A program made the translations under genes and the position numbers. Of a stretch of DNA of 64,000 nucleotides, positions 16,993 through 26,066 are shown in pieces. The notes under the pieces are model-generated. The model saw nothing but the letters and a program-made list of their open reading frames with translations. It was not told the origin of the DNA and did not search any database. Numbering within the stretch: the stretch's first letter is position 1; each line of letters starts with the position of its first letter. Source of the DNA: Spongiimicrobium salis (GTDB lineage Bacteria; Bacteroidota; Bacteroidia; Flavobacteriales; Flavobacteriaceae); the NCBI RefSeq assembly GCF_043678055.1, contig NZ_JBHEQA010000009.1, positions 1-64,000 on the forward strand, written 5' to 3'.

Positions 16993-17469
16993 ATGAACAA
17001 AATGAATAGACCCCCTATAAAAATCGAAAATCCCTGCCATATGAAATGGGATGATTTAACGCCCTTAGAAAATTCGAAAGATAGGCACTGCTCCGAATGT
17101 TCGTTTGATATTATTGATTTCAGGACGATGACCAATGAGGAAATCATTAGGTATCTCGCAGAAAGGAATGGTAAGAGGGTTTGTGGAGCACTATGCCCAA
17201 GGGAAAAGAAAGCTGACCCAATGGTTCAAAGAAGGTTGAAAGCATGGCACGCTGGAATTAAATCAAGGGTAGGGAATCATCATTTTAAAAGCTTTTTATT
17301 GTTCGCTATTGGTATCATGATGTTTGCTATAGGTTGTGAAAAGGATGATGATGAAGTGGTAATTGGAGTGGTTGAACCGGCCGATGAAACGGAACTTAGA
17401 GCGGAGGTAGCGACACAATCCAATGACAGCATCGTATTAGAAATCCCTAAGGCTAAATCGGGATTATAA
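16993..17469 (+). CDS. Cys-rich N-domain protein with one membrane helix
   Basis: The N-terminal about 75 residues hold a cysteine pattern (NPCHMKWDDL, HCSECSFDIIDFRTMTNEEI, VCGALCP) that recurs in Bacteroidota, often upstream of TonB-like or carboxypeptidase-like domains, and may bind metal. One hydrophobic segment (about 99-113) with a following lipobox-like GCEKDDD comes next, then a short acidic tail. The usual partner domain is missing, so the protein could be a shortened version. Probably inner-membrane, N-terminus in the cytoplasm. Function unknown. Confidence 0.65.
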   Translation: MNKMNRPPIKIENPCHMKWDDLTPLENSKDRHCSECSFDIIDFRTMTNEEIIRYLAERNGKRVCGALCPREKKADPMVQRRLKAWHAGIKSRVGNHHFKSFLLFAIGIMMFAIGCEKDDDEVVIGVVEPADETELRAEVATQSNDSIVLEIPKAKSGL

Positions 17470-17588
17470 TGGACAGTTTCGATGGTGAAAACAAGTCTTT
17501 TTGCTAAATTTAGGGTTGCGGTGGAATGGCATTGACAGCTTATTTTGTAACAAGACCATTGTCCGACCGCTTTAATATATTTTAGATT
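17470..17588 (+). repeat. Spacer with promoter-like and pre-start modules
   Basis: TTGCTAAATTTAGG (17501-17514) matches the promoter-like block at 11958. AAGACCATTGTCCGACCGCT (17552-17571) matches the pre-start block, 17 bp before the ATG. Confidence 0.5.
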
Positions 17589-18344
17589 ATGCCACGCCCA
17601 ACCACCATACAAAACGTTTTAGAGCAGCTGGATCGTATCATTGAAGAAAGTATTGCAAGCAATAGTAGATTGGGGTTATTTGCCTATATCTACAGGCGCA
17701 CAACTGCTGAGATCGCCTCGGAGATTGCCTTAGGGCATTTTCAGGATAATCAGCGTTTGGAAACCCTGGATGTGGAGTTTGCCAATATGTATTTGGATGC
17801 ATACAGTGCCCATAAAAAGGGTGAACCGGTCAGTGCAGTTTGGGCTTTTGCCTTTAATCATGCAGCGGAGTCTTTGACTATTCTACAACATATTATGCTG
17901 GGCATGAACGCCCATATTAATTTAGACCTTGGTGTGGCCACGGCAAAAACGATGATGGGTCATGAGATTCGCGACGTTGAGGCCGATTTCAATAAGGTTA
18001 ACGACATCCTTCAGCAGATTACGAACGAGTTGCAAGCTCGCCTAAGCCGGGTATCGCCCCTTATGTTTCTGCTTGACCTTCTTGGAGGAAACAAGGATGA
18101 AAAAGTGATTGATTTTAGCATGCGAAAAGCGCGTGAACAATCTTGGAATTCGGCTAACCTCGTATGGTCTTTGGGAGAAGATCAAGGAGAAGGTGCCATA
18201 CACAAAATAGATCAGATTGTCCTTAAACTGAGTGAACTTATTAAAGCCCCAAAAACACGAGTGATTCGGTTTTTACTCCGACTCATGCAAAAGTTCGAAA
18301 CCAAACAAGTGAGCAGCATCATTTCCAAATTAAAGCGAGATTAG
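17589..18344 (+). CDS. DUF5995 family protein
   Basis: A 251-aa all-helical cytoplasmic protein. The segment LQHIMLGMNAHINLDLGVA (about residues 98-116) with WAFAFNHAAESLTI just before it is the signature I associate with DUF5995, which has conserved His/Asn/Asp positions compatible with a metal or small-ligand site. Function unknown in the family. A single gene between spacers. Confidence 0.75.
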   Translation: MPRPTTIQNVLEQLDRIIEESIASNSRLGLFAYIYRRTTAEIASEIALGHFQDNQRLETLDVEFANMYLDAYSAHKKGEPVSAVWAFAFNHAAESLTILQHIMLGMNAHINLDLGVATAKTMMGHEIRDVEADFNKVNDILQQITNELQARLSRVSPLMFLLDLLGGNKDEKVIDFSMRKAREQSWNSANLVWSLGEDQGEGAIHKIDQIVLKLSELIKAPKTRVIRFLLRLMQKFETKQVSSIISKLKRD

Positions 18345-18491
18345 CTTAGCGGGAACTGAATGTATTGGTAAAATTTCGTTTAACTTTAAACTTTCTTTAC
18401 GGATTGATTTCGGTAGTACGGGAATATTAGCACTGGAAAAAAGGGAAAGCGCTATAGACAGGTTCTTGTCCCCAATTGAAAAGAAACAATA

Positions 18492-19472
18492 ATGAAAATC
18501 TCTAATAAATTAGTATTCCTATTCTTCTTGACTATCTTCTGCACAAGATCTTTTTCGCAGAAAGTGGTAGGATCTTACGAACCTGTAAAAAATGATAGCC
18601 TTAGGGTGGGAAAGGGAGCAAATGATTTTTTGCCCTTTGTTCAAAAAGGGTATACGTTGATGCTTCCTGAAAATAAGGAAATTAGGGGAGTACTCATTTT
18701 TCTCGAAGATTCGCAATATGACAAAAAGAATAGGAGTGCGAAGCAGATGTATGCTTCCGCATCGGAAGAAGGCTTTGCAGTTTTGTCTGTTTCCACTGAA
18801 ATCCCCCTTGACTTTTACTTCTCTGAGTCGTCCATGATTGCTACGCATGAGCTAATTCGAGAAGTCTTCACCAAATACCAATTGCCTAATGAAAATATTT
18901 TCTTTTTAGGGGCTAGTTTAGTAGGACATAGGGCGATGCAATATCTCAAATTTATGGGAGAAGGTGATTTTGAGTTTCAACTTCATACAAAGGGTATTGT
19001 CATGTGCAATTTTACATTGGATTTCACGAGGAAATGGTACCAACATAAACGGGATATTAGAATACATAAAATTGATTTGGGGGAGCCAAAATTTATCAAT
19101 TATTTGTTGGAAATACATTTAAATGGTACCCCTAAGACAAATCCGGAGTCCTATCATAATTTCTCAACCTACAGCTATTTTGATGAAAAAAACAGAAATA
19201 TAAAATTTTACAAAAACTATGCTATCAGAGCGTATATAGAACCTGCCATAAAATATAAGCTCACAAAGCAGTTAAGAACCTTGTATGAAAATAATGCGAC
19301 GGACATGGTCGGTTTTTTGGCTGAATTGGAATTGACTGGTAATAAGAATACAGAATTAGTTGTTTTACAACCTGGAGATAATCCTTCACCCAACAAGAAT
19401 ACGCAATCAACTTGGGATGCCATAAATAAAAAGGAACTCATGGATTGGATACTACAGCAAACCGTAAAATAA
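18492..19472 (+). CDS. Exported alpha/beta-hydrolase-like protein
   Basis: Signal peptide (residues 1-22, ending RSFSQ). The mature 304 residues include GVLIFLEDSQYD, a likely nucleophile elbow FFLGASLVGHRAMQYL near residue 137-152 (GxSxxG), and a C-terminal VLQPGDNPSPNKNT with possible acid residues. The arrangement suggests an alpha/beta hydrolase or esterase in the periplasm. The classical GxSxG is altered to GASLVG, so activity is uncertain. Confidence 0.6.
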   Translation: MKISNKLVFLFFLTIFCTRSFSQKVVGSYEPVKNDSLRVGKGANDFLPFVQKGYTLMLPENKEIRGVLIFLEDSQYDKKNRSAKQMYASASEEGFAVLSVSTEIPLDFYFSESSMIATHELIREVFTKYQLPNENIFFLGASLVGHRAMQYLKFMGEGDFEFQLHTKGIVMCNFTLDFTRKWYQHKRDIRIHKIDLGEPKFINYLLEIHLNGTPKTNPESYHNFSTYSYFDEKNRNIKFYKNYAIRAYIEPAIKYKLTKQLRTLYENNATDMVGFLAELELTGNKNTELVVLQPGDNPSPNKNTQSTWDAINKKELMDWILQQTVK

Positions 19473-19667
19473 TCTATCCCAGATTATGGACTATAATTTA
19501 AGTCACCCCTTTCAACCAAAAGAATATTTACTACCTTTAATAAAAACCGGCACTAAAATAACTGTTTCCTTAGGAAATGTGATTTTCCCGGGAATCGTGT
19601 TCATGATGAGTATAGCTCATCAATTCAATACAGAAGAGCTGAAACCATAACCAAGAAATGCGCTACA
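19473..19667 (+). repeat. Spacer with promoter-like module and hairpins
   Basis: AAAGAATATTTACTACCTTT (19519-19538) is close to AAAGAATATTTACTATCTTT at 26565, differing at one base over 20. TTTCC (19565-19569) / GGAAA (19573-19577) and GATTTTCCCGGGAATC (19581-19596) form hairpins like those in other spacers. Confidence 0.6.
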
Positions 19668-20339
19668 ATGAAGAAAAGATACCTCCTCCTCGTTTTTTAT
19701 ATATTCTTTATAGTATCCCTAAATGCACAAGAATATTTTGAAGGGGAATTGCAGTATAAAATAACATATGAGTCCAATAATGGAAATTTACCCATAAGTG
19801 TTCTGGAGCGGGAATTTGGAAAATCATTTACCGCCTATGTAAAAGAAGATAGGTATGCAATGATATATCATGGGGAAGGACAGAATGGTTGGATGAAAAC
19901 TATTGTAAGACTAGATCAAGGCTATTCCTATACGGAATTTGAAAAATTGGACACCATTGTCAAAACCAAGTTTGGCAGCGAAAAAAACAATCTTATGAAG
20001 TTTGATCGCAATGCGAATAACAAAAAAGAAATTTTAGAGGAAACATGCGAGTCCGTGACGCTTGAATATAAGCCTATGGATCCAAATTCTTTTTTCTCTG
20101 AAATGCGGGGCACCTATTACTTTAATCCAAAGTATAAATTAAATGCAGCACTATACTCGGAATATACAGACGGATTTTGGAATTTATTTGTTAAAGAATC
20201 ACAATCAATAAGTATACGAAATGAAACGGAATTTTACCCGCTTTTCAAGTCTATTCAAGAAGCAATATCCATTGAGGAAAAAAGTATGGATGATAGCATT
20301 TTTGAACCAAACCCCAATAAAGTACTAAAAACGAACTAA
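19668..20339 (+). CDS. Exported DUF4412/GLPGLI-like protein
   Basis: Signal peptide (residues 1-20, ending LNAQ) and then EYFEGELQYKITYES, the opening strand pattern of DUF4412/GLPGLI-type proteins, which are widespread and uncharacterised in Bacteroidota. Later GTYYFNPKYKLNAALYSEYTDGFWNLFVKES fits the same beta-rich fold. Probably periplasmic, possibly involved in binding at the envelope. Family assignment is tentative. Confidence 0.65.
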   Translation: MKKRYLLLVFYIFFIVSLNAQEYFEGELQYKITYESNNGNLPISVLEREFGKSFTAYVKEDRYAMIYHGEGQNGWMKTIVRLDQGYSYTEFEKLDTIVKTKFGSEKNNLMKFDRNANNKKEILEETCESVTLEYKPMDPNSFFSEMRGTYYFNPKYKLNAALYSEYTDGFWNLFVKESQSISIRNETEFYPLFKSIQEAISIEEKSMDDSIFEPNPNKVLKTN

Positions 20340-20467
20340 GACGATATTGCCAAGAATATATGCTTGTCATTGAGGTTGAAAATCCCTTAAAACATCATGA
20401 GTTCTCAAGTGAACTTCTAAAATTCAAAAAAAACCAACCGATGGTTATGCGAAGACATTGACACGAA
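20340..20467 (+). repeat. Spacer with pre-start module variant
   Basis: CCGATGGTTATGCGAAGACA then TTGACAC (20436-20462) resembles the CCGTTGnnnACATTGAC block and ends 5 bp before the ATG. No clear promoter-like block was seen. Confidence 0.35.
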
Positions 20468-20962
20468 ATGATAAAATCTAATCTTATGAAATATCTATGT
20501 TTATATATTATTAGTCTTTTGCCAGTATTTTCGAGTGCGCAACAGCCAGAAAATAAAGTGAAGTCTTATCTTGACAAAGGAGTAAAAGCTCCAAACACCC
20601 ATCATATTGGGGATGCTTGGTTGAATTTTTTAGTTCAAGCTGACCAAGAATTTAATCAAAATATTACGCAAGCTACATTCAGTGCAAACGCTACATTGGA
20701 TTGGCACAAGCATAATACTTCTCAAGTAATTATAGTAATTGACGGGAAAGGCTACTATCAGGAAAGAGGTCAAGAGCCAATCTTAATGAAGAAAGGTGAT
20801 GTTATTAAATGTGAAAAAGATACAGAACACTGGCACACATCATCAAAAACTAAAGGGGTTTCCTATTTAGCAGTATATGGAGCTCAACCGACCGTTTGGA
20901 CGGAGAAACTAACTCAAGAGTACTATGATGAAGTTTCCAAAAAGCTGGATGGTATAGAATAA
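20468..20962 (+). CDS. Exported cupin-domain protein
   Basis: Signal peptide ending VFSSAQ; starts at ATG 20468 or 20486 are both possible. A single cupin follows: LDWHKHNTSQVIIVIDGKGYYQERG (metal-binding His pair plus the later Gln of motif 1) and MKKGDVIKCEKDTEHWH (motif 2). It resembles the small cupins related to mandelonitrile-lyase/carboxymuconolactone-type proteins. Probably a periplasmic Mn- or Zn-binding enzyme; reaction unknown. A single gene between spacers. Confidence 0.85.
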   Translation: MIKSNLMKYLCLYIISLLPVFSSAQQPENKVKSYLDKGVKAPNTHHIGDAWLNFLVQADQEFNQNITQATFSANATLDWHKHNTSQVIIVIDGKGYYQERGQEPILMKKGDVIKCEKDTEHWHTSSKTKGVSYLAVYGAQPTVWTEKLTQEYYDEVSKKLDGIE

Positions 20963-21099
20963 CAACGACTAATAAGGGTATAGTTCTTTGCTTTGAATTT
21001 TCCTTTGGGAAAATCACTCGCATCCAACCAAGCCGGTTATTATTTATTAAATTGCCCACTAAATCAAGGCCAACCACCCTTATACGCTATAGTCTCTAC
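20963..21099 (+). repeat. Spacer with TTTTCC/GGAAAA hairpin
   Basis: ATTTTCC (20997-21003) / GGAAAAT (21008-21014) form a 7-bp stem with loop TTTG, the hairpin module seen at 12009 and 19565. It lies after TATAGTTCTTTGC (20980-20992), which could include a promoter element. Confidence 0.5.
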
Positions 21100-21867
21100 A
21101 TGGAATGTAAAAATTGCGGAAATACTGTTAAAGGAAAATTTTGTAATCAATGTGGGCAAAACGTGCGAGTGGACCGATTGACCTTGTCCAGCTTTCTCGA
21201 AGAAATCTCCGATAGCATTTTTCAAGTTAATAGAGGGCTTTTTTATACGGTCAAGAGCTTAACCAGAAGGCCTGGACACGCAATTCGAGAATTTTTAAAT
21301 GGGGAACGAAAATATTACTTTAAACCAATTGCTTATGTCTTGCTATTATCCACACTCTACTTTTTCATCACAGAAATACTGGGAAAGACTACCCTTTTAG
21401 ATAATGCCATCTCAGGTTTTAGAAGAGGAGCGGAAGACAAATCTGATTTTTCGCACAATGCTGCAATTTTAAAATTTTCTACAGAATGGTTAACGAACAA
21501 CTTTGCCTATTCCAACCTTCTCCTGATACCGATATTTTCAATTGCGTCCTACCTTTCCTTTTTTGGAAGGAAACAAAACTTTCTGGAACATATTGTAATC
21601 AATTCCTATATCGCCGGGCATCAAACTATTTTTTATTCACTCTTTAGTATTGTCGGTTTTCTGCTCATGCAAGATGATCTTGGGGTAACACTGGCCTTTA
21701 CCATCTCTATTGCATTCAGGTTTTGGACATTTTTCCAATTTTATAATACAGAAAACAAGATTTATACCTCCTTTCGACTTATACTGACCTACTTCCTCTT
21801 TTATGTGGTAATTATGATTTTACTTGGTTTGTTGGTCATAGTTACTGTAATTTTAGAGGAATACTAA
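21100..21867 (+). CDS. DUF3667 membrane protein with zinc ribbon
   Basis: The N-terminal CKNCGNTVKGKFCNQCG (residues 3-19) is a CxxC...CxxC zinc ribbon. RRPGHAIREFLNGERKYYFKP, then about five membrane helices, is the DUF3667 signature. Function unknown; frequent in Bacteroidota. ATG 21100 is chosen so that the zinc ribbon is at the N-terminus; the TTG at 21052 adds sixteen unlikely residues. The next gene starts 39 bp downstream, so the two may form an operon. Confidence 0.85.
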   Translation: MECKNCGNTVKGKFCNQCGQNVRVDRLTLSSFLEEISDSIFQVNRGLFYTVKSLTRRPGHAIREFLNGERKYYFKPIAYVLLLSTLYFFITEILGKTTLLDNAISGFRRGAEDKSDFSHNAAILKFSTEWLTNNFAYSNLLLIPIFSIASYLSFFGRKQNFLEHIVINSYIAGHQTIFYSLFSIVGFLLMQDDLGVTLAFTISIAFRFWTFFQFYNTENKIYTSFRLILTYFLFYVVIMILLGLLVIVTVILEEY

Positions 21868-21906
21868 ACATAAAGGTACAAGGCCATGGTTGCAAATCCG
21901 GACAAA

Positions 21907-22671
21907 ATGAAATTAATCAAAGTAGTGCTTGTTGCTTTTTTACTCCTCGGTTGGAAGGCTACATCTCAAGCACAGCTATCTCGTATTGAAATAGCTCGGC
22001 CGAGCATTGAACAAGAAACGACTTCAATTTGGCGAACCATCAATGATATTCGGTTTTTTGAAAAACAAGGGTATCGGATTCATCTGCCCAAGGACCCCTT
22101 AATGGATTCCCTGATCGTAAAATCAAAAAAAGGAGCTTTTGGAAATGAAGACTTTGCTGCGATTTATACTCTTGTGGAAACCAAGGTCTTTAATCCCAAG
22201 AACTATGAATTGGCCATACAAAAAGTTGAAAACCAGATGGACTTAATGAATACCATAATCCATGAAATAGATGCGGAGAAAAGTCAATGGGACTGGAAAT
22301 TTAAAATGTTTGATACCTACCAGGTAATTTTTACCTTATATGGGACGGGAGGTAGTTACGACCCTGATGAAGGAAGGATCACGTTACTCACCAATAAAGA
22401 AGGGGAATTTATGAATTATAAACAACCCGCAAATACCATCATTCACGAAATTACCCATATGGGAATGGAGTATTCCCTAGTCCGTAAACACAATCTTCCG
22501 CATGGATTAAAAGAAAGAATAATAGACACTTTCGTATATCTAATGTTTCAAGAAAAATTACTTGAATATAAAATCCAAAATATGGGCGATAATGATATTG
22601 ATCAATATTTGAATACGAAAAAAGATATTGCATATCTGAATGCGATAGTATCCGAATTTGTAAATGAATAA
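21907..22671 (+). CDS. Exported zincin-like metallopeptidase candidate
   Basis: ATG 21907 gives a signal peptide ending TSQAQ; an ATG 21 bp upstream is an alternative. The mature part has IIHEITHMGMEYSLVRKHNLP (about residues 179-199), an HExxHxxG zinc-binding motif, with several acidic residues downstream that could supply the third ligand. Periplasmic peptidase is the simplest reading. It follows the DUF3667 gene closely. The family is not recognised. Confidence 0.65.
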   Translation: MKLIKVVLVAFLLLGWKATSQAQLSRIEIARPSIEQETTSIWRTINDIRFFEKQGYRIHLPKDPLMDSLIVKSKKGAFGNEDFAAIYTLVETKVFNPKNYELAIQKVENQMDLMNTIIHEIDAEKSQWDWKFKMFDTYQVIFTLYGTGGSYDPDEGRITLLTNKEGEFMNYKQPANTIIHEITHMGMEYSLVRKHNLPHGLKERIIDTFVYLMFQEKLLEYKIQNMGDNDIDQYLNTKKDIAYLNAIVSEFVNE

Positions 22672-22981
22672 CCCGCTATTATACTGATTGCGCCTAATTC
22701 CTCTGGTGAATGAAGACCATGACTTTTCCTATATTTAGGCACAGTTGACTACTTATTTAACCCTTGACCAACAGTTGAAGGGTGTGGACAAATAAAATCA
22801 ATATCTTGGAATAGAAGTTGATCATACAAACATTCCTATGATTTCTGCTATAAAAGTAATGTTAAATTTCTATCTTCCCTCCAGTTTAGATATCTTCACA
22901 ATTTTAAGAATTGTAAAACGATCGATGACTATGTTTTATATTCGGCATCTTAATATTTCATAAGCCCAGAGATTTAAATAC
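22672..22981. other. 310-bp intergenic region before the SulP gene
   Basis: Carries GAAGACCATGAC (22712-22723), similar to the pre-start block, then CTTTTCCTATATTTAGG (22723-22739) with -7-like TATATTTA. Two inverted repeats are present: ACCCTT/AAGGGT (22760-22765, 22778-22783) and ACAATT/AATTGT (22898-22903, 22909-22914). No coding frame. It looks like remains of a spacer plus the regulatory region of the transporter. Confidence 0.4.
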
Positions 22982-25210
22982 ATGGAAGTTACACCAAAAA
23001 AAGGCTTTAAGGGTCTAATTGAAAATTGGCAAAGTGATTTAATCGCAGCAGTGAGTGTCTCCCTCATTGCTTTACCGCTTTCATTGGGTATTGCATTGGC
23101 AGCAGGTGCACCTGCGATGTCAGGTATCCTTTCGGCCATTGTTGGCGGGGTGGTGACCACCTTTTATCGTGGAGGTCATATATCGGTTAACGGACCTGCC
23201 AAAGGGGTTATAGCCGTCATCCTTTTGGGTATTGCATTAATGGATGATGGTTCGGGACAAGCTTTCAATTATGTCTTGGCAGCAGTAGTTGTTTCTGGAG
23301 CAATTCAGGTGGTGTTGGGATTATTGAAATTGGGCCGATTGGCCGATATCTTTCATTCTTCCGTGATTCACGGTATTTTGGCGGCCATTGGTATTATCAT
23401 TTTTGCAAAACAAATCCATGTGGCCTTAGGTACACACTCGGATAGCCCTAGCATTGTACAGAATCTTGTTGATGCTGTGGTATACTTACCCCAGGCAAAC
23501 CCTTTTGTGGTGATTATTGCGGTAGTAGGGTTGCTTTTACTCTTGTTTCATTCTAAAATCAGTTATCGGGTTTTTCACATTTTACCAGCACCAATGTGGG
23601 TGATTGCCCTTTCTATTCCCTTTGTTTATCTTTTTAATTTCTTTGACCAACATACACTTTCCTTTTTTGGAAAGGCCTATGAGGTAGGGCCAGAGCTACT
23701 ATTGGACATCCCAGATAATATTATGGATTCTATAATGCATCCTAATTTTGGCAAAATCAATACCATTGAATTCTGGACCACGGTATTGTCCATTTTAATC
23801 ATTACGAGCATTGAATCACTGGCCATTGCAAAAGCTGTGGATAAAATTGACCCATACAAACGAAAGACGGATTTAAATAAGGATTTAACTGGTATTGGAC
23901 TTAGCACCATGGCGGCCGGTTTCATTGGAGGCTTGCCCATTATTGCCGTGATTATTAGAAGTACGGTCAATATTCATAATGGTGCAAAGACCAAGTGGTC
24001 CAATATGTACCAAGGCCTCTTATTGCTGCTTTTTATTGTGGTATTGAGTCCTATAATGCGACAAGTACCGCTATGTGCTTTTGCGATTTTATTGGTGTAT
24101 ACCGGATTTAAATTAGCTTCGCCAGCGGTTTTTAAACAAGTCTATAATCAAGGTATTGAGCAACTAATATTCTTTATGGGGACTATGGTTTTAACCCTTT
24201 ATACGAATTTATTGATAGGGTTGCTCGGGGGATTATTATTGGCCATGGTCAGTCATATGTTATTGGCGAAAGTACCTATACCCCAATTTTTTAAAATGGT
24301 CTATCGTTCTGGATCCAATCTGGTGAAGAGGCCAGATGGGGGTTATGATCTAAAAATTAAAGGAATCGCAAACTTTCTGGGCATTTTAAAGGTCGATAAA
24401 TTAGTGGCGCAAATTCCTTCTGGGGCAGATGTGAATATTGATTTATCGGAAACAAGATTGGTAGGCATGACCTATATGGATTACCTTGTGGATTATTTAA
24501 AAATGCAAAAGAATACAGGAGGTGAAGTGATCATAAAAGGATTGGATTCCCATGTTTCCTCCTCTACGCATAATAGGGCATTAAAAATTTCTTTGAACAG
24601 TACTCCTCCCAAATTATCGTCAAGGCAAACACGATTGCAAAATTTAGCTAATGAAAATGATTATCAATACAGGCATCGCGTAGATTGGAACACGAAGTAC
24701 TTGAAGAATTTTCACTTTTTTGAAATTAGACCTATCGAACGCAAATCAAATTGCCTCAGAGGAACATTTGAAGATGTAAATGTGTCTTGGGAAATAGCAG
24801 ATGTGACCTTCAGCGAAGGCGCTGCTTTTACGGCCGAAACTTTCAATACCACTTTAATGGTCTTAAAGTTGAATAAGAAGATACCCGTTTTCACCATGGA
24901 AAAAGAAGGGATGTTCGAAAAAATATTTGACCGTGTAATGGCCTATACGGGTTATAAAGACATTGATTTTGAAATGTATCCGGATTTTTCCAAAAAATTC
25001 CTGATTACGGGAAACAAGGAGACTGAAATTCGATCTTTTTTTACGGCTGAAATCATTCGCTTTTTTGAAAACCATCAGATTTATCATTTGGAAAGTAATG
25101 GGGAGGCATTGGTCATTTTTGATAAAATCAAATTGGCCAGGACCGATGAAACCGTTGCCTTTATTGATTATGGTAGAGAATTGGCCGCGCTTTTAAATGT
25201 GATGGATTAA
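22982..25210 (+). CDS. SulP family anion transporter with extended C-terminus
   Basis: Inner-membrane transporter of the SulP/SLC26 family, which moves sulfate, bicarbonate or similar anions. The start is typical (LIALPLSLGIALAAGAPAMSGILSAIVGG), there are about 12 helices up to residue 440, then a STAS-like domain (about 450-545) with VNIDLSETRLVGMTYMDYL. An extra domain of about 180 residues follows (about 560-742: FEIRPIERKSN, DVTFSEGAAFTAETF, VAFIDYGRELAALLNV) that ordinary SulP proteins lack. Substrate cannot be told; Bacteroidota relatives often lie near carbonic anhydrase, absent here. Confidence 0.88.
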   Translation: MEVTPKKGFKGLIENWQSDLIAAVSVSLIALPLSLGIALAAGAPAMSGILSAIVGGVVTTFYRGGHISVNGPAKGVIAVILLGIALMDDGSGQAFNYVLAAVVVSGAIQVVLGLLKLGRLADIFHSSVIHGILAAIGIIIFAKQIHVALGTHSDSPSIVQNLVDAVVYLPQANPFVVIIAVVGLLLLLFHSKISYRVFHILPAPMWVIALSIPFVYLFNFFDQHTLSFFGKAYEVGPELLLDIPDNIMDSIMHPNFGKINTIEFWTTVLSILIITSIESLAIAKAVDKIDPYKRKTDLNKDLTGIGLSTMAAGFIGGLPIIAVIIRSTVNIHNGAKTKWSNMYQGLLLLLFIVVLSPIMRQVPLCAFAILLVYTGFKLASPAVFKQVYNQGIEQLIFFMGTMVLTLYTNLLIGLLGGLLLAMVSHMLLAKVPIPQFFKMVYRSGSNLVKRPDGGYDLKIKGIANFLGILKVDKLVAQIPSGADVNIDLSETRLVGMTYMDYLVDYLKMQKNTGGEVIIKGLDSHVSSSTHNRALKISLNSTPPKLSSRQTRLQNLANENDYQYRHRVDWNTKYLKNFHFFEIRPIERKSNCLRGTFEDVNVSWEIADVTFSEGAAFTAETFNTTLMVLKLNKKIPVFTMEKEGMFEKIFDRVMAYTGYKDIDFEMYPDFSKKFLITGNKETEIRSFFTAEIIRFFENHQIYHLESNGEALVIFDKIKLARTDETVAFIDYGRELAALLNVMD

Positions 25211-25300
25211 GATATGGAAAGGACGTAGCCCAATGGAAAAGCATAAGAGGAACAGGCAATTACCGGAATCACCCCTATGTTGGCTGTAAATATTTATGGA

Positions 25301-25621
25301 ATGGATAAATTGGATTATAGTATATCATTGAGAGAAAAAGGGCTTTCTTCAGAGGATATTAAAAAGAAAATGAAAGAAAAGGGTTTTGAGGATTCTGAAA
25401 TATTGTATTACTTAAAAAAATCGGATAAAATATTTCTAGACCACTCCATTAACTACAGAAGATCTAAGTCCAGTAAAAAGTATGATAATGGAATGAAAAT
25501 GATAGGGCTAGCGCTGAGTCTTATACTTTTGATCGGGGTGTTTTTTGGATATGTAACGATAGGCTTGTTGGGATTATTCTTTATTTGGAGTTTAATTGGA
25601 TATAGTTCCTACAGAAAATAA
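25301..25621 (+). CDS. Small membrane protein, hypothetical
   Basis: A 106-aa protein from ATG 25301 (an ATG at 25277 is also possible). The N-terminal half is a charged helical region (SISLREKGLSSEDIKKKMKEKG) and the C-terminal half has two membrane helices (about residues 66-82 and 84-100). It resembles small regulators of membrane complexes only in outline. Not recognised. 38 bp separate it from the GIY-YIG gene. Confidence 0.5.
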   Translation: MDKLDYSISLREKGLSSEDIKKKMKEKGFEDSEILYYLKKSDKIFLDHSINYRRSKSSKKYDNGMKMIGLALSLILLIGVFFGYVTIGLLGLFFIWSLIGYSSYRK

Positions 25622-25658
25622 GGAATTGAAAAAAGTGAATCAGAATTTCCGATAAGTA

Positions 25659-26009
25659 ATGCCAAAAGTCCAGTATTACGTATATGTCATAGAGTTGTCT
25701 AAACGTGTGTTTTCTGAAAATGCCCGATTTAGAGCAGCAAACCCCCAATTCAATGGTGTTTTGCAGTGCTTGTATGTTGGGATGACAAGTAAGACGCCCA
25801 AAGAAAGATTTCAACAACACAAGACAGGGTATAGAAATAAGAAAGGCCATAAGCTTTCGTCCAATATTGTTCAGAAATACGGCCTGTATCTAAGACCCAG
25901 TTTATACAATCATATAGGCCCATTATCCACGAGAGCGGAGGCCCTAAAAATGGAGGAAAAGCTTGCGCTGGCACTGAGAAGGCAACGCTATGCCGTATGG
26001 TTCAATTAA
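25659..26009 (+). CDS. GIY-YIG-like nuclease domain protein
   Basis: A 116-aa protein composed of one GIY-YIG-like domain: YYVYVIEL in place of GIY, CLYVGMTSKTPKERFQQHKTG with the YVG motif and the catalytic-type Arg, and a Glu near the end (LKMEEKLALALRRQ). No other domain is attached. Stand-alone forms are usually of unknown role in DNA repair or mobile DNA. No intron or transposon features flank it. Confidence 0.75.
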   Translation: MPKVQYYVYVIELSKRVFSENARFRAANPQFNGVLQCLYVGMTSKTPKERFQQHKTGYRNKKGHKLSSNIVQKYGLYLRPSLYNHIGPLSTRAEALKMEEKLALALRRQRYAVWFN

Positions 26010-26066
26010 GTATAAGCATCTGTGAATTGAGAAGATATACCCTATGAAGCCAAAAAAATAAAAGGA

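Noticed and set aside
25211..25276. tRNA-like stretch GGACGTAGCCCAATGGAAAA
   Set aside because: It recalls a tRNA D-arm, but no acceptor stem, anticodon arm or T-arm (GGTTCGA) can be formed.
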